This document shows positions 1 through 9,040 of a stretch of 64,000 nucleotides of DNA, piece by piece; the stretch's first letter is position 1, and every line of letters begins with the position of its first letter. This stretch comes from Salipiger sp. CCB-MM3. GTDB taxonomy: Bacteria; Pseudomonadota; Alphaproteobacteria; Rhodobacterales; Rhodobacteraceae. Below the pieces are notes generated by a model, which ran no database searches, had not been told where the DNA came from, and saw only the letters and a program-made list of their open reading frames with translations. The translations under genes and the position numbers were made by a program. The stretch covers positions 868,001-932,000 of the forward strand of contig NZ_CP014595.1 in the NCBI RefSeq assembly GCF_001687105.1, given 5' to 3'.

Positions 1-1
1 G

Positions 2-751
2 GGCCTGCCCGAAGGCAAGGAGCTTGAGTTCCTGCAATCGCTCGGCGACGTGGTGCCCGAGGATCTCTACACCACCGACGTGTGGACGATGCACGAGAGC
101 GACCCAGAGGATCTGATCAGCCGCCGCACCCGCCGCGAGGCGACGCGCCTGCTGCAGGAGGCGGGCTGGACCGTGGGTGAGGACGGGCTGGCGCGCAACG
201 AAGCGGGCAAGACGCTCGATCTTGCGATGATCATCCCGTCGAACATCGAAAGCTCGGTCGAAGCGATGCACGAGACCTATGTGCAGAACCTGCGCGCGAT
301 CGGCGTCAACGCCAGCTACGAGAAGGTCGATCCGTCGCAATACACGCTGCGCCAGCGCGAGCGCGATTACGACATGATCTATTCGAGCCGCTATGGCGCC
401 TTCCTGTCGACGGGTGGCGGGCTGAGCCAGATGTATGGCTCGCGCGAGGCCGAGTTCTCGCTGTTCAACCCCGCAGGCCTTGCCAGCCCGCTGGTCGATG
501 CGATCATCGCCGCCAGCTTCGAGGCCGGCAGTCAGGAAGAAACCGACGTGGCGCTGATGGCGCTCGACCGCGCGCTGCGCTACGAGTTCTTCATCGTGCC
601 AGACGGCTATATCGCGGACTATTGGGTCGCCTATTACGACATGTATGAACATCCCGAGACCATCCCGCCCTACGATCTGGGCTATCTCAGCCTGTGGTGG
701 GTGAACCCCGACAAGGAAAAGGCCCTCAAAGAGGCCGGCGTGCTGAACTGA
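2..751 (+). CDS. Extracellular solute-binding protein of peptide ABC transporter (YejA-like), C-terminal part
   Basis: Open at the left edge; the frame runs from base 2 to a TGA at 751, so about 250 C-terminal residues are present and the signal peptide is missing. The tail has the look of a family 5 (oligopeptide/microcin C) binding protein, with segments such as [19 protein letters not shown] and [18 protein letters not shown]. It is followed after one base by a YejB-type permease, then YejE and YejF genes, so it is the periplasmic binding subunit of that importer. Family assignment is firm because of context; the exact ligand (peptides, microcin C-like compounds) is inference. Confidence 0.88.
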   Translation, partial: GLPEGKELEFLQSLGDVVPEDLYTTDVWTMHESDPEDLISRRTRREATRLLQEAGWTVGEDGLARNEAGKTLDLAMIIPSNIESSVEAMHETYVQNLRAIGVNASYEKVDPSQYTLRQRERDYDMIYSSRYGAFLSTGGGLSQMYGSREAEFSLFNPAGLASPLVDAIIAASFEAGSQEETDVALMALDRALRYEFFIVPDGYIADYWVAYYDMYEHPETIPPYDLGYLSLWWVNPDKEKALKEAGVLN

Positions 752-752
752 T

Positions 753-1865
753 ATGGGCGCCTATATTCTTCGCCGACTACTGCTCATCATCCCCACGCTG
801 CTGGGGATCATGATCATCAACTTTGCGCTGGTGCAATTTGTGCCCGGCGGCCCGATCGAACAGATCATCGCCCAGATCGAAGGTCAGGGCGATGTCTTCG
901 GCGGCTTCTCGGGCGGCAATGGCGGCGCGCCCGACACCGGCATGAACGACATGGGCGCTGGCATGGGCGGCGGCGGCAACGAGAAATACGTTGGCGCCCG
1001 CGGCCTGCCGCCGGAATTCATCGAGAGCCTCGAAAAGGAGTTCGGCTTCGACAAGCCGCCGCTGCAGCGCTTCCTCGACATGATGTGGAACTACATGCGG
1101 CTCGACTTCGGCGAGAGCTACTTCCGCTCGATCTCGGTGATCGATCTGGTGCTGGAGAAAATGCCGGTGTCGATCTCGCTCGGGCTCTGGTCGACGATCA
1201 TCGCCTATATCGTCTCGATCCCGCTCGGCATCCGCAAGGCGGTCAAGGACGGCAGCAGCTTTGACACATGGACCTCCGGCGTGATCATCGTGGCCTACGC
1301 CATTCCCGGGTTCCTGTTCGCGATCCTGCTGCTCGTGCTTTTTGCGGGCGGCTCGTTCTGGCAGATCTTCCCGCTGCGGGGGCTGACCTCGGACAATTGG
1401 GAGATGATGAGTTGGCCGATGAAGATCGCCGATTACTTCTGGCACATCGCGCTGCCGGTGATCGCCTCGACGATCTCGGCCTTTGCCACGCTGACACTGC
1501 TGACCAAGAACTCCTTCCTCGACGAGATCAAGAAGCACTACGTGATGACCGCCCGCGCCAAGGGTCTGACCGAGAGCCGCGTGCTCTATGGCCATATCTT
1601 CCGCAACGCCATGCTGATCGTCATCGCGGGCTTCCCGGCGGTGTTCATCGGCGTCTTCTTCTCGGGCTCGCTGATCATCGAGACCATCTTCTCGCTCGAC
1701 GGGCTTGGGCGGCTCGGCTTCGAGGCAGCGGTGGCGCGGGATTACCCGGTGATCTTCGGCACGCTCTTCATCTTCGGCCTCATCGGTCTCGTTGTCGGGA
1801 TCATCTCGGACATGATGTACGTTCTTGTCGATCCGCGCATCGACTTCGAAAAGCGGGAGGGCTGA
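753..1865 (+). CDS. yejB: Peptide/microcin C ABC transporter permease YejB
   Basis: 370-residue inner-membrane permease. The N-terminus ([19 protein letters not shown]) is the typical first membrane helix of DppB/YejB proteins, and the C-terminal half carries the permease loop that contacts the ATPase (near [18 protein letters not shown]). A Gly/Met/Asn-rich insert at about residues 48-75 lies in the first periplasmic loop; YejB proteins are longer than DppB here and such inserts are usual in alphaproteobacteria. It starts one base after the binding-protein stop and is followed immediately by yejE, so it is one operon. Confidence 0.93.
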   Translation: MGAYILRRLLLIIPTLLGIMIINFALVQFVPGGPIEQIIAQIEGQGDVFGGFSGGNGGAPDTGMNDMGAGMGGGGNEKYVGARGLPPEFIESLEKEFGFDKPPLQRFLDMMWNYMRLDFGESYFRSISVIDLVLEKMPVSISLGLWSTIIAYIVSIPLGIRKAVKDGSSFDTWTSGVIIVAYAIPGFLFAILLLVLFAGGSFWQIFPLRGLTSDNWEMMSWPMKIADYFWHIALPVIASTISAFATLTLLTKNSFLDEIKKHYVMTARAKGLTESRVLYGHIFRNAMLIVIAGFPAVFIGVFFSGSLIIETIFSLDGLGRLGFEAAVARDYPVIFGTLFIFGLIGLVVGIISDMMYVLVDPRIDFEKREG

Positions 1866-1866
1866 G

Positions 1867-3072
1867 ATGAGCTTTGAGCCCGATCCCCGCCTGCCCGACG
1901 CGAACGGCATCCGCCCGCAGCCCGAGCCCGCCGCGCCTGTGGCGCCGCAGCCGAAACCCGGCCGCTTTGCCCTGTCGCCGCTGAACCAGCGGCGCTGGCG
2001 CAACTTCAAGCGCAACCGCCGCGCCTTCTGGTCGCTGTGGATTTTCATCCTGCTGTTCGGCCTGTCGCTGTTCGCCGAGTTCATCGCCAACGACAAGCCG
2101 ATCCTCGTCAGCTATCGCGGCGATCTGCGCATGCCGATCTTCAACTTCTATCCCGAGACGGCCTTTGGCGGCGACTTCCGCACCGAGGCTGCCTATCGCG
2201 ATCCCGAGGTGCAGTGCCTCATCCGCACCGGCGGACTGGAGGAATGTTTCGACGACCCCGAGGGGCTGATCGAAACAGTCGACGGCGGCGGCACGCCCGA
2301 GGGCGATTTCGTCAAGGGCTGGAGCATCTGGCCGCCGATCCCCTACACGTTCAACACTCCCGTCGACCGCCCCGGCGCAGCCCCCCTGCCCCCGAACGGG
2401 CAGAACCTGCTGGGCACCGACGATACCAAACGCGACGTGCTGGCGCGGGTGATCTATGGCTTCCGCCTGTCGATCCTGTTTACGCTGGTGGTCACCGTGG
2501 TCTCGTCGATCATCGGGGTCATCGCGGGGGCGCTGCAGGGCTTCTTTGGCGGCTGGCTCGACCTCATCTTCCAGCGGCTGATCGAGATATGGTCGGCGAC
2601 GCCATCGCTTTACGTGATCATCATCCTGTTCGCCATTCTGGGCCGAAGTTTCTGGCTATTGGTGTTTCTCACCGTGCTCTTCGGCTGGACCGCGCTGGTG
2701 GGCGTGGTGCGCGCCGAGTTCCTGCGCGCGCGCAACCTGGAATATGTGCGCGCCGCTAAGGCGCTGGGGGTCAGCAACTGGACCATCATGTTCCGCCACA
2801 TGCTGCCCAACGCCATGGTGGCGACGCTGACCATGCTGCCCTTCATCGTCACCGGCACGATCAGCACCCTCGCCGGGCTCGACTTCCTCGGCTTCGGCCT
2901 GCCCTCCTCGGCACCGTCGCTGGGCGAGCTGACGCTGCAGGCCAAGCAGAACCTGCAGGCACCGTGGCTGGCCTTCACCGCCTTCACCGTCTTCGCCCTG
3001 ATGCTGTCGCTGCTGGTCTTCATCTTCGAAGGCGTGCGCGACGCGTTTGACCCCAGAAAGACCTTCTCATGA
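1867..3072 (+). CDS. yejE: Peptide/microcin C ABC transporter permease YejE
   Basis: 401 residues. I chose the ATG at 1867, directly after the yejB stop and behind the GGGAGGGCTG purine stretch, rather than an upstream in-frame start inside yejB. A proline-rich N-terminal tail precedes the segment SPLNQRRWRNFKRNRRAFWSL and the first membrane helix; a large periplasmic domain (roughly residues 75-185) is typical of YejE. The ATPase-coupling loop is near AKALGVSNWTIMFRHMLPNA. It partners YejB as the second permease half and overlaps yejF by 4 bases (ATGA). Confidence 0.93.
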   Translation: MSFEPDPRLPDANGIRPQPEPAAPVAPQPKPGRFALSPLNQRRWRNFKRNRRAFWSLWIFILLFGLSLFAEFIANDKPILVSYRGDLRMPIFNFYPETAFGGDFRTEAAYRDPEVQCLIRTGGLEECFDDPEGLIETVDGGGTPEGDFVKGWSIWPPIPYTFNTPVDRPGAAPLPPNGQNLLGTDDTKRDVLARVIYGFRLSILFTLVVTVVSSIIGVIAGALQGFFGGWLDLIFQRLIEIWSATPSLYVIIILFAILGRSFWLLVFLTVLFGWTALVGVVRAEFLRARNLEYVRAAKALGVSNWTIMFRHMLPNAMVATLTMLPFIVTGTISTLAGLDFLGFGLPSSAPSLGELTLQAKQNLQAPWLAFTAFTVFALMLSLLVFIFEGVRDAFDPRKTFS

Positions 3073-4664
3073 GCGACAATATCCTCGAGGTCCGCGACCT
3101 GAAGGTCAGCTTCACCCAAGACGGCAAGCGCAGCCTTGCTGTCAAAGGCGTTAGCTTCGACATCCCGCGCGGCGAGACCGTGGCGCTGGTGGGCGAGTCT
3201 GGCTCCGGCAAGTCGGTCACCGCGCTCTCGACCGTTTCGCTGCTTGGGGACGCGGCACATGTCGAGGGGTCGGTGCGCTACAACGATCAGGAGATGATCG
3301 GCGCCGATCTCAAACGCCTCCGCAAAGTGCGCGGCAATGACATCAGCTTCATCTTCCAGGAGCCGATGACCTCGCTCAACCCGTTGCATACGCTGGAAAA
3401 GCAGCTGGGTGAGAGCCTTGCGCTGCACCAGGGGCTGACCGGCGACAAGGCGCGCGAGCGCATTCTCGATCTGCTCAACAAGGTCGGCATCCGCGACCCC
3501 GAAAGCCGCCTTTCCGCCTATCCGCACCAGCTTTCGGGCGGGCAGCGGCAGCGGGTGATGATCGCCATGGCGCTGGCCAACGGACCCGACCTGCTGATCG
3601 CCGATGAGCCGACCACGGCGCTTGACGTGACCATTCAGGCGCAAATCCTCGAGCTCTTGGCGGACCTCAAGACGGCCGAGCAGATGAGCCTGCTGTTCAT
3701 CACCCACGACCTCAACATCGTGCGCAAATTCGCCGACCGGGTCTGCGTGATGAAAGACGGCGAGATCGTCGAGCACGGCCCCACCGCCGAGCTTTTCGCC
3801 AACCCGCAGCACCCCTATACGCTCAAGCTCATCTCGGCCGAGAGCACCGGCATCCCCCGCCCCGTAGAGGCGGGCGCGAAAGAGGTGGCGCGGGCCGACA
3901 ACCTGAAGATCTGGTTCCCCATCCAGAAGGGCTTTCTGAAAAAGACCGTCGGCTATGTAAAGGCGGTCAACGACGCGTCGTTCTCGGTGCGCGCGGGCGA
4001 GACCGTGGGCATCGTCGGCGAGTCTGGCTCGGGCAAGACGACGCTGGCGCTGGCGATCATGCGGCTCATCCAGTCGCAGGGCGGCATCACCTTCGACGGG
4101 CGCGACGTGCGCGACCTCGCGACCCGGCAGCTGCGCAAGCTGCGCTCGGAGATGCAGATCGTCTTTCAGGACCCCTTCGGCTCGCTCAGCCCGCGCATGA
4201 CGTGCGAGCAGATCATCGCCGAAGGGCTTGGCGTGCACGGCTCTCCCGATGGGCGGCCCGCGAAAGAGGTGGTGGCGGCGATCATGGCCGAGGTCGGGCT
4301 CGACCCGGCCACCATGCACCGCTACCCGCATGAGTTTTCCGGCGGTCAGCGCCAGCGCATCGCCATCGCCCGCGCCATGGTGCTGCGGCCCAAGCTGGTG
4401 GTGCTGGACGAGCCGACCTCGGCGCTCGACATGACGGTGCAGGTGCAGATCGTCGAACTGCTGCGCGAGTTGCAGCGCAAATACGATCTGGCCTATCTCT
4501 TCATCAGCCACGACCTGAAGGTGGTGCGCGCGATGAGCCACAAGGTCATCGTGATGAAGCAGGGCGACGTGGTGGAAATGGGCGACGCGGAGGAGATTTT
4601 CACCGCGCCTAAGACCGAGTACACCCAGAAACTGTTCAACGCGGCCTTCGAACTGGCGGGATAG
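3069..4664 (+). CDS. yejF: Peptide ABC transporter ATP-binding protein YejF (two fused ATPase domains)
   Basis: 531 residues with two complete ABC ATPase domains in tandem. Domain 1 has Walker A GESGSGKS (about residues 42-49), signature LSGGQRQR and Walker B LLIADEP; domain 2 has Walker A GESGSGKT (about 317-324), signature FSGGQRQR and Walker B LVVLDEP. This double-ATPase form is the YejF/GsiA type. It energises the YejB/YejE importer. The ATGA overlap with yejE indicates translational coupling. Last gene of the operon; a perfect GC-rich inverted repeat follows. Confidence 0.94.
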   Translation: MSDNILEVRDLKVSFTQDGKRSLAVKGVSFDIPRGETVALVGESGSGKSVTALSTVSLLGDAAHVEGSVRYNDQEMIGADLKRLRKVRGNDISFIFQEPMTSLNPLHTLEKQLGESLALHQGLTGDKARERILDLLNKVGIRDPESRLSAYPHQLSGGQRQRVMIAMALANGPDLLIADEPTTALDVTIQAQILELLADLKTAEQMSLLFITHDLNIVRKFADRVCVMKDGEIVEHGPTAELFANPQHPYTLKLISAESTGIPRPVEAGAKEVARADNLKIWFPIQKGFLKKTVGYVKAVNDASFSVRAGETVGIVGESGSGKTTLALAIMRLIQSQGGITFDGRDVRDLATRQLRKLRSEMQIVFQDPFGSLSPRMTCEQIIAEGLGVHGSPDGRPAKEVVAAIMAEVGLDPATMHRYPHEFSGGQRQRIAIARAMVLRPKLVVLDEPTSALDMTVQVQIVELLRELQRKYDLAYLFISHDLKVVRAMSHKVIVMKQGDVVEMGDAEEIFTAPKTEYTQKLFNAAFELAG

Positions 4665-4679
4665 CGCTGGCAAAAGGTT

Positions 4680-4702
4680 GCCCGGGGCGACCAGCCCCGG
4701 GC
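4680..4702. terminator. GC-rich inverted repeat between convergent yejF and hemN
   Basis: Perfect 9-bp arms GCCCGGGGC / GCCCCGGGC separated by GACCA. It lies between the 3' ends of two convergent genes, so it probably limits read-through, but no U-tract follows on either strand, so a classical intrinsic terminator is not shown. Confidence 0.45.
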
Positions 4703-4842
4703 CGCGCCCGACCCTCCCTCGGGAGGGCGCATTTGCGATGTGGCGCACCACTCGGCCCTCGTGCGGGCCGACGCGATAAAGCGCTTTGCTTAACCGCTGG
4801 ACTGCGCCCACCCGAGGGTCAGGCGCGGCCCTATGCACGACC

Positions 4843-6198
4843 TCAGATCGCCGAACTGTGGCCCGCCTTCGACAGTTCGTAAGCGTCGAAGCTGCGCGCC
4901 ACCATGCGGGTCAGCGGGCGCGCGCCCATGGGGACAAAGAGCCCGTCCTCGGTGATCTCCAGCAGGCCATCGAACCGCGCGTTGGCGGCGCGATACATCT
5001 CGGCCAGCCCGCCCTCTTCCGCGCCATAGTCGCGCACCAGTTCTTCTGTCCGGATGCGGAAGTCGCACATCAGCATCTCGATCATCCGCGAGCGCAGCTT
5101 GTCCTCGCCACGGAACGTGTGGCCCCGCGTGGTCGAGAAGCGTCCCTCGCGGATCGCCGACACATGCACCGAGGTGGCGGGCGCATTCTGCGCAAAGCCC
5201 TGCGGGAAGCGCGAAATCGACGAGGCACCAACGCCGATCAGCACTTCCGACGTATCGTCGGTGTAGCCTTGGAAGTTGCGCCGCAGTTTGCCGGTCTTGC
5301 GCGCGATGGCCAGCCCGTCGTCGGGCACGGCGAAATGGTCGATGCCGATCTCGTCGTAACCATCCCATGCGAAAAGCTGCCGCGCGGTCTCGAAGAGGTC
5401 CAGCCGCTCATCCGGCGTCGGCAGCGCGTCCGAGGGGATCATCTGCTGGCGCTTGGCCATCCACGGCACATGCGCATAACCGTAAAGCGCCACGCGGTCC
5501 GGTCCGAGCGACAGCAGCTTTTGCACCGACTCGGTGATCTTGGTCTTCGACTGATGCGGCAACCCGTAGAGGATATCTGCGTTGAGGCTGGCGACGCCGC
5601 GCTCTCGGATTATCTCGATGGCGCGGCGGGTGACGTCATAGCCCTGCTCGCGCCCAATGGTCTGTTGAATCTCGGGATCGAAATCCTGCACCCCGATAGA
5701 CGCGCGATTCATGCCGCCTGCGGCCAGCACGGCGAGCCGTTCGCCGTCGATCTCATTTGGGTCGATCTCGACCGAGAACTCGGCGTGTTCGGCAAACTCC
5801 GCGACCTCGCCGATCTTGTCGATCAGCGCGCGCATGAGGTCCGGCGTCAGCAGCGTCGGCGTGCCCCCACCCCAATGCAGACGTGAAAGTTTCACGCCGC
5901 GCGGCAACTGCCGTTTCAGCAGCTCAAGCTCGGCTTTCAGCGTCTCGACGTAGCTTTCCACCGGCCCCAGCGTGGCGGTGCCCTGCGTGCGGCAGGCGCA
6001 AAACCAGCAGAGCCTGCGACAGAAAGGCACGTGCAGGTAGAGTGAGATCGTGCCATTTTCCGGCACGCTTCCGATCCATTCGGCAAATCGATCCGGCGTC
6101 ACATCCCCCGAGAAATGAGGGGCCGTCGGATAGCTGGTGTAACGGGGCACCTTGGCGTCGAAGAGGCCGAGTCGGGAGAGTTGTGTTCGCGTAATCAT
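4843..6198 (-). CDS. hemN: Oxygen-independent coproporphyrinogen III dehydrogenase HemN
   Basis: 451 residues; radical-SAM enzyme that decarboxylates coproporphyrinogen III to protoporphyrinogen IX without oxygen. The [4Fe-4S] cysteines are visible as CRRLCWFC (C60, C64, C67, with an extra C69), preceded by YTSYPTAPHF, a HemN hallmark, and followed by LHWGGGTPTLL. Full length for the family. It is divergent from fnrL, with a perfect FNR box in the 65-bp gap, so induction by FnrL under low oxygen is expected. Clustering with fnrL and cco genes is the usual Rhodobacter arrangement. Confidence 0.96.
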   Translation of the reverse strand: MITRTQLSRLGLFDAKVPRYTSYPTAPHFSGDVTPDRFAEWIGSVPENGTISLYLHVPFCRRLCWFCACRTQGTATLGPVESYVETLKAELELLKRQLPRGVKLSRLHWGGGTPTLLTPDLMRALIDKIGEVAEFAEHAEFSVEIDPNEIDGERLAVLAAGGMNRASIGVQDFDPEIQQTIGREQGYDVTRRAIEIIRERGVASLNADILYGLPHQSKTKITESVQKLLSLGPDRVALYGYAHVPWMAKRQQMIPSDALPTPDERLDLFETARQLFAWDGYDEIGIDHFAVPDDGLAIARKTGKLRRNFQGYTDDTSEVLIGVGASSISRFPQGFAQNAPATSVHVSAIREGRFSTTRGHTFRGEDKLRSRMIEMLMCDFRIRTEELVRDYGAEEGGLAEMYRAANARFDGLLEITEDGLFVPMGARPLTRMVARSFDAYELSKAGHSSAI

Positions 6199-6234
6199 AC
6201 GCGTAGGCTTACAAATATTCCCCTCCGCGAGACT

Positions 6235-6248
6235 TTGACGCAGATCAA
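6235..6248. promoter_or_regulatory. FNR box between hemN and fnrL
   Basis: TTGACGCAGATCAA matches the FNR/FnrL consensus TTGA-N6-TCAA exactly. It is 36 bp from the hemN start and 15 bp from the fnrL start. The position suggests activation of hemN, and autoregulation, perhaps repression, of fnrL given how close the site is to that start. Confidence 0.85.
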
Positions 6249-6263
6249 TAATTTGGAACCGGT

Positions 6264-7010
6264 ATGCTGAACGAGAAAAGCCTCGCAGTCTCTCCTGATT
6301 GTAACGACTGTCCGATTCGCCATCGCGCCGTCTGTGCGCGCTGCGAGACGGACGAGCTCGAGCGGCTGGAAGAGATCAAGTATTACCGCAAGTTCGAAGC
6401 CGGGCAGACGGTGATCTGGTCCGGCGACCGGATGGAATTCGTCGGATCCGTGGTTTCGGGAATCGCCACGCTGACCCAAACGATGGAAGACGGGCGCACG
6501 CAAATGGTCGGCCTTTTATTGCCGTCCGATTTCGTTGGGCGCCCGGGGCGGTCCTCGGCTGCCTATGATGTGGTCGCCACCACCGATCTGGTGATGTGCT
6601 GCTTCCGCAAAACTCCCTTCGAAGAGATGATGACCCGCACGCCGCATATCGCGCAGCGCCTGCTGGAAATGACGCTGGACGAGCTTGATGCCGCGCGCGA
6701 ATGGATGCTGGTGCTTGGCCGCAAAACCGCGCGCGAAAAGATCGCCTCGCTGCTGTCGATCATCGCCCGCCGCGATGCCTCGATCAACATGCGCGACGTC
6801 GGCGATCAGCTCGCCTTTGACCTGCCGCTCACCCGTGAGGCCATGGCCGATTACCTCGGCCTGACGCTGGAGACGGTGAGCCGCCAGATCTCGGCCCTGA
6901 AAAAAGAGGGCGTGATCGAACTTCAGGGCAAGCGCCATGTGACCATTCCGGACATGGGGCGCCTGCTCGAAGAAGCCGGGGACGATGCGGACGGCGGCGT
7001 CTTCGCCTGA
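6264..7010 (+). CDS. fnrL: Oxygen-sensing Crp/Fnr-family regulator FnrL
   Basis: 248 residues. The N-terminal cysteines C13, C16, C24 and C27 in PDCNDCPIRHRAVCARC, plus C112/C113 in LVMCCFRK, provide ligands for the oxygen-labile [4Fe-4S] cluster as in FnrL. A cyclic-nucleotide-binding-like fold follows, and a C-terminal helix-turn-helix (about 190-222: LTREAMADYLGLTLETVSRQ) contains the ETVSR recognition helix that reads TTGA half sites. Known FnrL proteins activate hemN and ccoNOQP in micro-oxic conditions; matching sites are present in this window at three promoters. Confidence 0.95.
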   Translation: MLNEKSLAVSPDCNDCPIRHRAVCARCETDELERLEEIKYYRKFEAGQTVIWSGDRMEFVGSVVSGIATLTQTMEDGRTQMVGLLLPSDFVGRPGRSSAAYDVVATTDLVMCCFRKTPFEEMMTRTPHIAQRLLEMTLDELDAAREWMLVLGRKTAREKIASLLSIIARRDASINMRDVGDQLAFDLPLTREAMADYLGLTLETVSRQISALKKEGVIELQGKRHVTIPDMGRLLEEAGDDADGGVFA

Positions 7011-7364
7011 TCAGCTGCCCTCGAACACCGGCTCGAAGCCGCCCCACATCATCCGCTTGCCGTCAAAAGGCATGGACATCATCTCCTGCCATCGCTCGTC
7101 GCTTTCGAACGAGCCAAAGCAGCGGTCGGCGGTCTCCTTGTCGGGCCAAACCATCCAGCTAAAAACCACCGCCTCGCCCTCTTTGCGTTTCACCGCCATG
7201 GGAAAAGAGGTGTGCTCGCCGTCGGGCACATCGGCCCCCCAGCATTCGCGCATCTCGGTGGCACCATATTCCTTGAACAGCGTCCACGCCTTGCGGGCGC
7301 TCTCGATATAGGCCGCCTTGTTTTCCTGCGGCACCGGGGTGAGAAAGCCGGAAACATACGTCAT
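7011..7364 (-). CDS. DUF1428 family protein (YbaA-like, dimeric alpha/beta-barrel fold)
   Basis: 117 residues from the ATG at 7364 (MTYVSGFLTPVPQENKAAY). The DUF1428 signature is clear: the N-terminal YVSGFLTPVP strand, MRECWGADVPDGEHTSFPMAV and the C-terminal PFDGKRMMWGGFEPVFEG. Family members are small cytosolic proteins of unknown biochemical role. It is convergent with fnrL (stops one base apart) and divergent from a marR gene; a 12-bp palindrome in the shared 57-bp gap suggests that the MarR protein controls it. A longer in-frame extension upstream runs across the marR gene and is rejected. Confidence 0.85.
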   Translation of the reverse strand: MTYVSGFLTPVPQENKAAYIESARKAWTLFKEYGATEMRECWGADVPDGEHTSFPMAVKRKEGEAVVFSWMVWPDKETADRCFGSFESDERWQEMMSMPFDGKRMMWGGFEPVFEGS

Positions 7365-7409
7365 GGGACATCTCTCTGTTGCGTGTGACCAGAGTAGGCG
7401 CATAATTAA

Positions 7410-7421
7410 GTTGATATCAAC
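7410..7421. promoter_or_regulatory. Palindromic operator candidate between DUF1428 gene and marR
   Basis: GTTGATATCAAC is a perfect 12-bp palindrome, directly abutting the marR start at 7422 and 46 bp from the DUF1428 gene. MarR proteins commonly bind such palindromes in divergent promoter regions. The TTGATATCAA core is too short between half sites (2 bp) to be an FNR box. Confidence 0.55.
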
Positions 7422-7880
7422 GTGAATGGAAAGATGAGCCAGAAACTGCCGATGACCAGCACGCTTGAGGTGCGTGACCGTTGCCTCTGCTTTCGCGCTC
7501 AGCGCGCGGCGCGGGCGCTGGGGCGGCGCTTCGATGCGGCGCTGAAACCGGTGGGGCTGACCAACGGGCAGTTCTCGATTCTGATGTCGCTGAACCGCCC
7601 CGAGCCGCCGCGCATATCCGATCTCGCGCCCTTCCTTGCCATGGACCGCACCACGCTGACCGCCGCGCTCAAGGTGCTGGAACGGCGCGGGCTGGTGGTG
7701 TTCGCGCTTGAGCCGGGCGACAAGCGCAACAAGCTGCTGCGTCTGAGCGATGCGGGCCATGCGCTGCTGATGCGCGCGCTGCCGCTCTGGAGGCAGGAGC
7801 ATGACGCCGTCGATGCCGCGCTTGGCGAGATCGACCTAGACGCGTTGAAGGCGGCGCTGCTGAAGCTCGGCGAGGTCTGA
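7422..7880 (+). CDS. MarR-family transcriptional regulator
   Basis: 152 residues from GTG 7422, or 148 from the internal ATG at 7434; the choice is not decided by a clear ribosome site. The winged helix-turn-helix is complete: GLTNGQFSILMSLNRPEPPRISDL, then FLAMDRTTLTAALKVLERRGLV and the wing EPGDKRNKLLRLSDAG. Many MarR proteins repress a divergent gene and release it on binding a small phenolic or oxidant ligand; here the divergent DUF1428 gene is the natural target. The ligand is unknown. Confidence 0.88.
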   Translation: MNGKMSQKLPMTSTLEVRDRCLCFRAQRAARALGRRFDAALKPVGLTNGQFSILMSLNRPEPPRISDLAPFLAMDRTTLTAALKVLERRGLVVFALEPGDKRNKLLRLSDAGHALLMRALPLWRQEHDAVDAALGEIDLDALKAALLKLGEV

Positions 7881-7997
7881 GCCCACAGGCACAGAACGAC
7901 CAAGTCTCCACAAGAAAAGAGCGGGCCCTCCCAGACCCGCTCTCCGGCGGCAGAGCCGCCTTCCGATCCCCCACGCAGAAGCCTCTTCTCCTTGGCC

Positions 7998-8837
7998 TCA
8001 ATGCGCGAGGAAGACCGGTACCTCAGCCAGTTCCAGCATGTTGCGCGTGGCGCCCCCAAGGATCGCCTCGCGGAAGCGGGAATGGCCATATGCCCCCATC
8101 ACCACCATATCGGCATCCACATCCTGCACGTGGCGGTTCAGGATGTCCGAGATGCGCGGCATCGTCTTGGTCAGCACGTCGATCTCGGCGTTGACGCCGT
8201 GGCGCGACAGATATTGCGACAGCATGCCGCCCGGGTCCGACCGGTTCGGGCCGTGCTGCGGCGGGTCGATGACCACCACATGAACCGTATCGGCGGATTG
8301 GAGGATCGGCATCGCCGCCCGCACCGAGCGCAGCGCTTCGGCGCTTTCGTTCCAGCCCAGCACCACGCGCTTGGGCTTGCTCGAAGGATTGATCGCCTGC
8401 GGCACCACCAGCACCGGGGCCTGACCTTCGAAAAGACCGCCCTCGACGATCGGCTCAAGCTCGACGCCGCGCTCTTTGCCGTAGGGCTTGGGCAGCACGA
8501 CCATGTCGGCAAAGCGCGCCCGTCCGGCCACGTGACGTCCGATGTCGGCCAGTTGCGCCACGCCTTCCTCGATCGACCAGCGGCCCTCGATCTGGCCCAG
8601 CCGCACGCGCGCGGCGTTGGCAAGCTCTGCCGCATCCTTGGAGGCCCGGTCGAGCGTTTCCTGAAGAATGATCGCGTCGGCCCCGGCGTAGTAATAGCCG
8701 GTCTGGGTGCGATCCACGCCGAAGGCCAGAACCTCGAGATGGGCATCCCAGCACGCCGCAACGGCGGCTGCATGGTCGATGGTCGAATTCAGCAAGGATT
8801 CGTCCGTTACAACCGTAAGTATTGTTTTGTAGCCCAT
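7998..8837 (-). CDS. Universal stress protein (UspA family, tandem domains)
   Basis: 279 residues from ATG 8837 (MGYKTILTVVTDE). Two UspA-like halves: the first begins at YKTILTVV, the second near PKRVVLGWNESAEALRSVRAAMP, and the protein ends with GAYGHSRFREAILGGATRNML, which carries the G-2x-G-9x-G-type nucleotide-binding loop. Such proteins bind ATP or AMP and support survival in stress or low oxygen. In Rhodobacterales a usp gene beside fnrL and cco genes is common. It is divergent from ccoN, and the FNR box at 8938-8951 may serve both promoters. Confidence 0.9.
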   Translation of the reverse strand: MGYKTILTVVTDESLLNSTIDHAAAVAACWDAHLEVLAFGVDRTQTGYYYAGADAIILQETLDRASKDAAELANAARVRLGQIEGRWSIEEGVAQLADIGRHVAGRARFADMVVLPKPYGKERGVELEPIVEGGLFEGQAPVLVVPQAINPSSKPKRVVLGWNESAEALRSVRAAMPILQSADTVHVVVIDPPQHGPNRSDPGGMLSQYLSRHGVNAEIDVLTKTMPRISDILNRHVQDVDADMVVMGAYGHSRFREAILGGATRNMLELAEVPVFLAH

Positions 8838-8937
8838 GTTCGTCTCCTTGGTATTGTCCGGAGAGCCGGATGGCGGCACTCTACCCCCGAGAGGCAATTC
8901 TCAGAATGACTTAAGGCAAGACTTCGCAGCCAAAGCC

Positions 8938-8951
8938 TTGATGCAGATCAA
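8938..8951. promoter_or_regulatory. FNR box upstream of ccoNOQP
   Basis: TTGATGCAGATCAA, an exact TTGA-N6-TCAA match, lies 89 bp upstream of the ccoN start and 100 bp from the divergent usp start. This spacing suits a class II site for ccoN with a leader of about 50 nt. Confidence 0.87.
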
Positions 8952-9040
8952 GGTTGGGCGGGGCCATTCACTTCACAACCCCGTCAGTCAAACCGCTCGC
9001 GCGGTCAACGAATCGTGCGAGTCAGACGAAGGGACGAACG

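Noticed and set aside
2610..4838. A 742-codon minus-strand frame opposite yejE/yejF
   Set aside because: It mirrors yejF with low-complexity His/Arg/Asp-rich translation and no domain; typical antisense artefact of high GC.
7411..7420. TTGATATCAA as an FNR box
   Set aside because: Spacer between half sites is 2 bp instead of 6; better read as a MarR operator.
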